DNA of 64,000 nucleotides from PMG-095 sp037200885 (GTDB lineage Bacteria > Myxococcota_A > Polyangia > Polyangiales > Polyangiaceae), in NCBI GenBank assembly GCA_037200885.1, contig JBBCIN010000001.1, positions 372,001 to 436,000 of the forward strand. The letters are read 5' to 3'. Below are positions 58,297 through 64,000 of this stretch, piece after piece. The position numbers and the translations under genes are program-made. The stretch's first letter is position 1. Every line of letters begins with the position of its first letter. The notes under the pieces were generated by a model. The model made no database searches, was not told the origin of the DNA, and worked only from the letters and a program-made list of their open reading frames with translations.

Positions 58297-58935
58297 TTAC
58301 TTGTTGGGCTGTGGCGTCATCCGTAGATACGGGCGAAGCTCCTGGTGTCCCTTGGGGAAGCGCTGCTTGATTTCTGCTGGATCGGTGATGCTCGGCACGA
58401 TCACGCAATCATCGCCGTCCTGCCAATCCGCCGGAGTCGCCACCTTGAAGTTGTCGGTCAGCTGCAAGGAGTCGATCACGCGCAGGATCTCGCTGAAGTT
58501 CCGGCCGGTGCTCGCGGGGTAGGTGATGGTGGCGCGGATCTTCTTGTTGTTGTCGATGATGAATACCGAGCGAACGGTCAACGTGTCGTTCGCTTCGGGG
58601 TGGATCATGTCGTACAGCTTGGCGACCTTGCGATCCGAGTCGGCCAGGATCGGAAAATTCATCTTGGTGTCCTGGGTCTGTTCGATATCCGGCACCCACT
58701 TCAGGTGCGAGGCCGCGTCGTCGACGCTGACCGCGATCATCTTGACGTTACGCTTGTCGAACTCCTGCTTGAGCTTTGCCGCACGGCCGAGCTCCGTCGT
58801 ACAAACCGGCGTGAAGTCCTTGGGGTGCGAAAATAACACCGCCCAGCTATTGCCGATGTAATCGTGAAACTTGATTTTGCCTTCGGTCGAGTCCTGCTCG
58901 AAGTCTGGCGCGATGCTGCCGATGTGAAGTCCCAT
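58297..58935 (-). CDS. 1-Cys peroxiredoxin (Prx6/AhpC-TSA family)
   Basis: 212 residues. Reduces H2O2 and organic peroxides. The peroxidatic Cys45 is in DFTPVCTTELGR, and the motif is followed by VDDAASHLKW and PILADSDRKVAKLYDMI. No resolving Cys of the usual 2-Cys kind is seen. The C-terminal GWQDGDDCVIVPSI-like ADWQDGDDCVIVPSI and PKG...LRPYLRMTPQP are Prx6-type. GGAGG lies about 10 bases before the ATG at 58935. It is probably a monocistronic stress gene. Confidence 0.95.
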   Translation of the reverse strand: MGLHIGSIAPDFEQDSTEGKIKFHDYIGNSWAVLFSHPKDFTPVCTTELGRAAKLKQEFDKRNVKMIAVSVDDAASHLKWVPDIEQTQDTKMNFPILADSDRKVAKLYDMIHPEANDTLTVRSVFIIDNNKKIRATITYPASTGRNFSEILRVIDSLQLTDNFKVATPADWQDGDDCVIVPSITDPAEIKQRFPKGHQELRPYLRMTPQPNK

Positions 58936-59156
58936 GTGATTTCATCCTCCGCGTGAGCGCGAAAGTATGACGCTCTTGACCAGCGCTGCCCACGGGCAAT
59001 GACGCCCCGGGGCGAGCTTGGCCGGGTTCTTGGCTGCGCGCACAACCGTACAAATATCATAGGGTTGCGCGGCCTGACGCGATCTGGTCCTGGGGCAGAA
59101 AAGAGCGCTGATCGCGTCACTCGTTCGGCCGCACTGCGGTTAGACTCGATCGCGCT

Positions 59157-59888
59157 TTGCAGTTTCGGTCCACTCTGCTGCTCGTGTCTGCGATTGCCGC
59201 GCTCTCGCTCTCGAACTGCAAGCCCACGGCGGGGAGCTCGTGCGACAAGGGCGAGGCGCGCTGTCTCGATGCCAAGAGGGAGCTCATTTGCCAAGCCGGC
59301 AATTTCATCGAGTCGCCCTGCAACGGTCCCGGTGGCTGCCGCCTGACCGAGAAGGGGACGAGTTGCGACTTCAGCGGCAACAAGGCTGGCGATCCGTGCA
59401 GTTCCGACGACGAAGGTGCCGCGAGCTGTAGCAACAAGGACAGCATGCTCGCCTGTCACGGAGGACTCTACGCCCTCGTGCCTTGCCGCGGTTCGCGCGG
59501 TTGCGTGAACGCCGAAGGCCGCGCGCTGTGTGATACCTCGCTGGCCGAGCCCGGGGACGCTTGCCGCGACGATAATCTCAAGGCCTGTTCGGGGGATGGC
59601 TCGCAGGTCCTGATCTGCAAGCAGCACGCGATGCAGCGCTTTTACTCGTGCCGGGGCGAAAGCGGTTGCGCGTCGTCTGGCGGTAAGCTGACGTGTGACA
59701 CCTCGGTCGCCAGGCTGGGCGATGCCTGCGACAAAAAACTCGAAGGCCAGGCGTTCTCCTGCACTCCGGACGAAAGCCAGATCCTCGTCTGCAAAGACGG
59801 TGCGTTCGTGCTCGATGAGACCTGCAAACCCGGCCAAAAATGTCGGCCGGTTGGCAGCAGCACGCACTGCGCCAAGCCGGGAAAGTGA
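59157..59888 (+). CDS. Cys-rich lipoprotein with repeated units
   Basis: 243 residues. Signal peptide with lipobox LSNC (LLLVSAIAALSLSNC). The rest consists of about four repeats of some 50 residues, each with a pattern like AGDPCSSDDEGAASCSNKDS...LACHGG and CRGSRGCVN, up to six Cys per repeat. The fold is a disulfide-rich surface module; the ligand is unknown. The start TTG 59157 is weak, with no ribosome site; TTAGAC lies 10 bases earlier. Confidence 0.72.
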   Translation: MQFRSTLLLVSAIAALSLSNCKPTAGSSCDKGEARCLDAKRELICQAGNFIESPCNGPGGCRLTEKGTSCDFSGNKAGDPCSSDDEGAASCSNKDSMLACHGGLYALVPCRGSRGCVNAEGRALCDTSLAEPGDACRDDNLKACSGDGSQVLICKQHAMQRFYSCRGESGCASSGGKLTCDTSVARLGDACDKKLEGQAFSCTPDESQILVCKDGAFVLDETCKPGQKCRPVGSSTHCAKPGK

Positions 59889-59897
59889 GCTCTTTGG

Positions 59898-60911
59898 TCA
59901 AACCAAAGAAATGACGACCTTACCGAATTGCCGACCGCTCGCCGTGTACTCGAAGGCCGCACGCGCATCGTCGAACTCGAACACGCGGTCGATCTGCGGG
60001 TGCAACGCATGCTCCTTCACGAGCTCGAGCAAACGCCGAAAGGTCTCCCGGCTGCCCACGAACACGCCTTGAATGCGCAGGTCTTGCATCAAGATGGGGC
60101 GCAGATCGAGTGCGGGGCGCGCGCCCGCCAATACGCCGATCACGCTCAGACTCCCGCCGAGACGGAGCGCACGCACGCTCTGCTCAATCGTCCCTGCGCC
60201 GCCAACCTCCAGCACGTGATGAGCGCCCTCGCCCCCAGTCAGCGTGCGCACGGCATTGCCCCACTCGGCGGTGTGCGATGTATCGATGCCGTGCTCGACG
60301 CCCAGCGCAATCGCCCTCGCCAATTTTTCCGAGCTGCGGCTAGTGAAGATCACCCGCACACCCAGTGCGCGCGCGATGCCGAGCGCGGCCAACGATACCC
60401 CGCCCGTGCCCAAACACACGAGCCATTGCCCGGCTTCCAGCGCAGCGAGCTCGACCAACGCACGATATGCGGTGACGCCGGCACACGGTAAACAGGCAGC
60501 CTCCGCCCAACTCAGCTGCTCCGGAATCGAGACCAGTGCTTCCGCGTCCGCAACGAAATATTCCGTCAGCGTGCCATCCAGCGGCCCGCCCAGCGCGCTC
60601 CGACGCGCGGCCTGGGTCAGCGGTCCGCTCTGCCAGAGCCCCGCAAATATCGGGCACACGCGATCCCCGCGCTGCCACTCGTGCACCTCCGCGCCGCACT
60701 CGACGACTTCTCCCGCACCGTCCGACGCGACGACGAGCGGCAGCTTTTGGCGCGGATTGTATTCACCTCGCACCATCATCACGTCGCGCGCGTTGAGCGA
60801 CACCGCGTGCACGCGGATCACGACTTGGCGCGGCCCGCAGCTCGGCTCGGCGCGCTGCTCGATGCGCAGGTTGTCGAAGCCGAAGCCGGAGTTTAGACAT
60901 AGCGCACGCAT
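59898..60911 (-). CDS. Zinc-less MDR oxidoreductase (quinone-reductase/alcohol-dehydrogenase type)
   Basis: 337 residues. Medium-chain dehydrogenase fold: VIRVHAVSLNARDVMMVRGE, ASDGAGEVVECGAEV, the Rossmann loop VCLGTGGVSLAALGIARALG and GVFVGSRETFRRLLELV. The catalytic-zinc ligand (GHE) is replaced by ASDGAGEVVE and structural-zinc cysteines are absent, so it is likely a zinc-less NADPH quinone reductase or enoyl reductase. It is convergent with the Cys-rich lipoprotein, with 9 bp between. Confidence 0.85.
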   Translation of the reverse strand: MRALCLNSGFGFDNLRIEQRAEPSCGPRQVVIRVHAVSLNARDVMMVRGEYNPRQKLPLVVASDGAGEVVECGAEVHEWQRGDRVCPIFAGLWQSGPLTQAARRSALGGPLDGTLTEYFVADAEALVSIPEQLSWAEAACLPCAGVTAYRALVELAALEAGQWLVCLGTGGVSLAALGIARALGVRVIFTSRSSEKLARAIALGVEHGIDTSHTAEWGNAVRTLTGGEGAHHVLEVGGAGTIEQSVRALRLGGSLSVIGVLAGARPALDLRPILMQDLRIQGVFVGSRETFRRLLELVKEHALHPQIDRVFEFDDARAAFEYTASGRQFGKVVISLV

Positions 60912-61081
60912 CGCTCGGAATATCTCGCAGGCAATCTTCCGTCGTCAATGCGCGTTGGCCCTGGCTTGGAGGAATGTGTCGCGGCTGACACGCCATTTGC
61001 CCGCAACGGAGACAGGGATTGCCAATTTTACCATGTCAGTCGACCACGCATTGAGGCACGCTTGCGCCGCCGAGAGCCTGG

Positions 61082-62407
61082 ATGCGAAGTTTTCCGACCC
61101 ACCGCCACCGACTCACTCGCTCGGCATGGTCGAGCATCGGCGGGCTGGTTCTCGCGTGCAGCAACCTGCTCGGCATCTCGGAGCCGGTGCCGCGCGCGTC
61201 TGCCGGCGGTGCGGGCGTGCCAACCGAAGCAGGAGGGGACGCATCAGCATCGCTGTCGGGTAGCGGCCTGGGCGGCGAAGTGATCAGCGCTGCGGGCGCG
61301 AGCGGAATTCCGGCTAGCGACGACGCTCGGGGCGGAGCCGCAGCATCGACCGGTGAGCAAGGCGGAATGGGCGCGCTAGCGGGCGACGAAACCGCGGGCG
61401 GAACTCCTGGCACCCCGACCTGCGAGGACTCCGTGAAGCAGTGCGCGGGCAACGAGGTCCAGCATTGCGAGGATGGCACTTGGGTCGATGAACAGGCTTG
61501 CGCGGCGTATTGCCTTGCCGGTGCTTGCATAACTCCCCCAAGCTGTGGCCTCTTGGGAGAGAGAACCTGCGGCGATTCTGTGAGCTGCTGCCGCGCGCTC
61601 GCGGTCCCGGGGGGCCGCTTCATTCGTGACTATGACGGCAAGCAGTACACATCGCCGCACTACTCCGCGACGGTGAGCTCATTCCTGATGGACCGCTTCG
61701 AGGTGAGCGTCGGCCGCCTTGCCGCCTTCGTGAACGTCTACCCGAATCTGAGGATCAACGAGGGAGATGGGAAGTCCGGGCACATCGCCGGCGACCTCGG
61801 CTGGCAGGCAAGCTATCCCTTGCCGAAAAGCAGGGAAGAGTTATTGGCCGAGCTCCATTGCCTCAACGCGACCTGGGTGGATTTCGAAGACGGTGACCTC
61901 AATTTGCCAGCGGACCTCAATTTGCCAGCCAACTGCGTCGATTTCTACGTTGCTTACGCGTTCTGCATTTGGGATGGCGGTCGCTTGCCCACCGAGGCCG
62001 AGTGGAACTACGCCGCCGCCGGCGGTAACGCGCAACGCGAATACCCATGGTCCGTCAATTCAGACGATGGGCTGGACCTCGACCACGCGTACTACGGGAC
62101 AACTGGGGGGCTGCCAATTGATGTCGGGATAAAACCGCGGGGCAACGGGCGCTGGGGACACTCTGACTTGTCTGGCAACGTCAACGAATGGACCCTCGAT
62201 TACTATGCACAACTTTACCCATCGACTGAATGTAATGATTGTGTCAATGCTGTCGTCCAGCCGACGCGTGCGACACGAGGGGGAGGCTACGAGTTCAACG
62301 ACAGTGCCCAAAAAGTAGCCTATCGCACGTCTGGTCAGCCCGACACTCCTCGCTCCTATACCGGATTTCGATGTGTTCGCGACATTCCTCCAACCGTCCA
62401 GAAATGA
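61082..62407 (+). CDS. Lipoprotein with a formylglycine-generating-enzyme-like (SUMF1) domain lacking catalytic Cys
   Basis: 441 residues. Signal sequence with lipobox LACSN, Gly/Ala-rich linker, then a Cys-rich module (CEDSVKQCAGNEVQHCEDGTW). The C-terminal SUMF1 domain (about 170-437) has MDRFEVSVGRLAAFVN, GGRLPTEAEWNYAAAGG, GNVNEWTLDYY, RGGGYEFNDSAQKVAYRTS and GFRCVRD. In true FGE the RGGSYMCHRSYC segment carries two catalytic Cys; here they are Phe and Gln. It is thus unlikely to modify sulfatases and probably binds a ligand. The organisation is typical of myxobacterial surface proteins. Confidence 0.85.
   Translation: MRSFPTHRHRLTRSAWSSIGGLVLACSNLLGISEPVPRASAGGAGVPTEAGGDASASLSGSGLGGEVISAAGASGIPASDDARGGAAASTGEQGGMGALAGDETAGGTPGTPTCEDSVKQCAGNEVQHCEDGTWVDEQACAAYCLAGACITPPSCGLLGERTCGDSVSCCRALAVPGGRFIRDYDGKQYTSPHYSATVSSFLMDRFEVSVGRLAAFVNVYPNLRINEGDGKSGHIAGDLGWQASYPLPKSREELLAELHCLNATWVDFEDGDLNLPADLNLPANCVDFYVAYAFCIWDGGRLPTEAEWNYAAAGGNAQREYPWSVNSDDGLDLDHAYYGTTGGLPIDVGIKPRGNGRWGHSDLSGNVNEWTLDYYAQLYPSTECNDCVNAVVQPTRATRGGGYEFNDSAQKVAYRTSGQPDTPRSYTGFRCVRDIPPTVQK
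61895..61930 (+). repeat. 18-bp direct repeat in the SUMF1 lipoprotein gene
   Basis: GACCTCAATTTGCCAGCG is followed by a copy with one change, giving DLNLPADLNLPAN in the protein. It is in frame and looks like a recent duplication. Confidence 0.8.
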
Positions 62408-62422
62408 AAGCATGGATTGCAA

Positions 62423-62830
62423 ATGAAAGAATCAAAGCGATTCGGGTTCGCGCGGAAGATCGTCGCAGCGTTGGGGCTCGGTGGTTTGGTCTTGTCGTTG
62501 GGGAACTGCGGCGCAGCCGCCGTCGGCACTAGCAGCGGTGGCACCGCGGGCACCTCGACCTTGCCCCCCGCCGTGTGTTCCGCAGGTCAAGCGCCATGCA
62601 AGGATATCGGGGACTGCGCGAAGAATGTGCCAGTCTGCTCCACCGGTGCTGCGGCCCAATGCGTCGATGGCAAGTGTGTCTTCGCAGCACAGAGCAGGTC
62701 GATCCTTGCCTGTCCGTGCATGGAGCACGAAGTTGGGCCGTGTCCTCTTGCAGGCGGGGGCACCGGACAAGGGGTCTGCGGAAGAAAGACGGCGACTTCG
62801 ACCTCGACGTTTTGGTGTTCCTGCAGCTAG
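62423..62830 (+). CDS. Small Cys-rich lipoprotein
   Basis: 135 residues. Signal peptide with lipobox SLGNC (LGLGGLVLSLGNC), Gly/Thr-rich linker, then a short Cys-rich part (CSAGQAPCKDIGDC, CSTGAAAQCVDGKC). The C-terminus is irregular after ACPCMEHEVGPC. Function unknown. It starts 15 bp after the SUMF1 lipoprotein and is followed by a third lipoprotein, so the three are likely an operon. Confidence 0.65.
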   Translation: MKESKRFGFARKIVAALGLGGLVLSLGNCGAAAVGTSSGGTAGTSTLPPAVCSAGQAPCKDIGDCAKNVPVCSTGAAAQCVDGKCVFAAQSRSILACPCMEHEVGPCPLAGGGTGQGVCGRKTATSTSTFWCSCS

Positions 62831-62882
62831 CCAAATAGTGTCGTCTGACCAGGTTACGGTCGCCCTCCCAAAGGTGAAGACA

Positions 62883-63983
62883 ATGACATCCATACGGGCT
62901 GCGAGCCTCATCTCCGTCTCGTTCTCCCTCTCGTTCGGCTTTGCGTGCAGTTCCTCGGACGGCACGCTCGAACCGAATGCGCGTGCCGGCGCTGCAAGCG
63001 CTGCGGGCGACACAAGCGCTGCGGGCGACACAAGCGCTGCCGAGCACGCGGGTGAGACCGGCGAGTCAGGGCACGCAGGTGATGCGGGCGATGTGGGGCC
63101 CGCGGGCGAGGGCGGCACGAGCATGCTCGTGGCGGGCACCGGAGGCATCGCTGGCAGCACGATTCCCAACGGCGGTACAGGTGCCGCGGAACCAAACGCA
63201 GGCGGATTCAGCGGCGAAGCCGCGACTCACAGTGAAGCCGGTAGCCCCGCCGATGGAACCTCGGGAAGTTCTAGCGCTGGTGCCGGAGCAGGCGGCTCCG
63301 GCGGTGACGCGAGTAGTCCGCTAGGCGCGCACTGCGCGCACTGCTCCGCCATTGCGCTCGGAAGCCCAACCTGGCGTATCGCTGGGGCCGTGATGGCCGC
63401 CGGCACGGTCGGTACTCCGGACACCGGCGTGCAGCCTTTGCTCGACTTCGTTGGCGCCATCGTCGAACCGCAGCACGAGTATTTCCAGCCGGAGGGCATA
63501 TTTGGCCCGGGTATTCCCCACGCCGGGCCGTATGTCGATGAAGGCTACGCGCTGCTCAGTGGCGCGAGCATCATGGTCACTCAGAGCTTCACTGTCAGCA
63601 AGTTCGCCGGGCCCACGGGCGCACTACTCACCTTCAACGTGGTGCCGAGCGACTTGGCACCGCTCGGAAGCTCGGTCGATTTCACTTCTGGCCCAATCAT
63701 TCCCAACGCACTCTTCCCGCTCCAAATTGACGGTGACCTGTATCGTGAAGGCGTGCTCTACGACAAGGAGTTCGACGGATTCTGCAACGGGTACGATGCT
63801 TTCGATCCTCCGATCCCGAAAAATGGTGCAAGCCACGTGATGCTTTGGTTAGGCGAAAGCAGCTCATACGTCCCAGACGTGGAACCCCAGGGCAACTACG
63901 ACTTCAAGGTTTCGGTGGTCGATGCTTCCGGGGCAGGATGGGTGATCCATGTCCCGTTCATCGTCGAGGCCAATAGTCCGTGA
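62883..63983 (+). CDS. Lipoprotein with Gly/Ala-rich linker and C-terminal beta-rich domain
   Basis: 366 residues. Signal peptide with lipobox GFAC (LISVSFSLSFGFACSSS). A 130-residue linker rich in Ala/Gly/Ser/Glu contains a 6-residue duplication (GDTSAA). The C-terminal part (about 145-366) has HCAHCSAI and beta-like stretches (SIMVTQSFTVSKFAGPTGA, NYDFKVSVVDASGAGW). I know no family. ATG 62883 is used; the frame is open from 62481 but the signal peptide fixes the start. Complete in the window. Confidence 0.75.
   Translation: MTSIRAASLISVSFSLSFGFACSSSDGTLEPNARAGAASAAGDTSAAGDTSAAEHAGETGESGHAGDAGDVGPAGEGGTSMLVAGTGGIAGSTIPNGGTGAAEPNAGGFSGEAATHSEAGSPADGTSGSSSAGAGAGGSGGDASSPLGAHCAHCSAIALGSPTWRIAGAVMAAGTVGTPDTGVQPLLDFVGAIVEPQHEYFQPEGIFGPGIPHAGPYVDEGYALLSGASIMVTQSFTVSKFAGPTGALLTFNVVPSDLAPLGSSVDFTSGPIIPNALFPLQIDGDLYREGVLYDKEFDGFCNGYDAFDPPIPKNGASHVMLWLGESSSYVPDVEPQGNYDFKVSVVDASGAGWVIHVPFIVEANSP
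62999..63034 (+). repeat. 18-bp tandem repeat in lipoprotein linker
   Basis: CGCTGCGGGCGACACAAG occurs twice in tandem, in frame, encoding GDTSAA units in the flexible linker. Confidence 0.85.
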
Positions 63984-64000
63984 GCTACCATCACGATCTG

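Noticed and set aside
58737..59867. Minus-strand frame of 376 codons across the peroxiredoxin start and the next lipoprotein
   Set aside because: It overlaps two well supported genes in other frames and has no pattern of its own.

Overview
The window is high-GC DNA with dense, often 4-bp-overlapping genes. It carries Hanks-type Ser/Thr kinases, PEGA-domain proteins, a kinase and TonB-receptor pair, and many Cys-rich lipoproteins with Gly/Ala/Ser linkers. It also has MscS and antiporter genes, c-di-GMP enzymes and a monomeric isocitrate dehydrogenase. Together these point to a myxobacterium-like member of the old Deltaproteobacteria, most likely Polyangia/Sorangiineae; this assignment is inference from gene content. 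I saw no rRNA, tRNA, CRISPR array, prophage or insertion sequence.

Left part (1-23.9 kb): a truncated hexapeptide acyltransferase at the edge and a frameshifted Cys-rich lipoprotein. Then xseA-aroE-glycogen debranching enzyme, all translationally coupled. On the minus strand a Ser/Thr kinase lies 34 bp before a TPR-PEGA-TonB receptor. A two-component pair, a DUF3293 protein, a PDZ-like protein and an Fe(2+)-trafficking protein with a His tail follow. Next is a c-di-GMP block (two GGDEF proteins and an HDOD protein), serB, and a coupled MscS-like / antiporter / antiporter operon.

Middle (23.9-43.7 kb): an ECF sigma factor, anti-sigma factor, outer-membrane protein and lipoprotein operon in which every junction overlaps by 4 bp. 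A TMTC-like membrane protein and a PAP2-type phosphatase come next, then an 18-bp-stem terminator shared with convergent icd. The minus strand then carries the most unusual locus: a 1,217-residue tandem CoA-dehydratase-activase-like ATPase, an HgdB-like Fe-S partner and an MFS transporter, all closely spaced. A FecR-like protein and a divergent TetR regulator end this section.

Right part (43.7-64 kb): a decayed gene, then sucA-sucB-lpd (2-oxoglutarate dehydrogenase) whose end overlaps a ClC channel gene tail-to-tail. A Ser/Thr kinase follows, flanked by two paralogous small proteins of unknown function. The beta-oxidation pair fadI-fadJ, a 1-Cys peroxiredoxin and a zinc-less MDR oxidoreductase come next. 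The right edge holds a cluster of secreted lipoproteins, one with a formylglycine-generating-enzyme fold that lacks the catalytic cysteines.

Central carbon functions (icd, sucAB-lpd, fadIJ, glycogen debranching) imply respiratory, storage-polymer metabolism. Envelope sensing is well represented (kinases, ECF sigma, two-component pair, c-di-GMP). The best candidate for an undescribed system is the activase / HgdB-like / MFS operon, followed by the kinase with its flanking paralogue pair.
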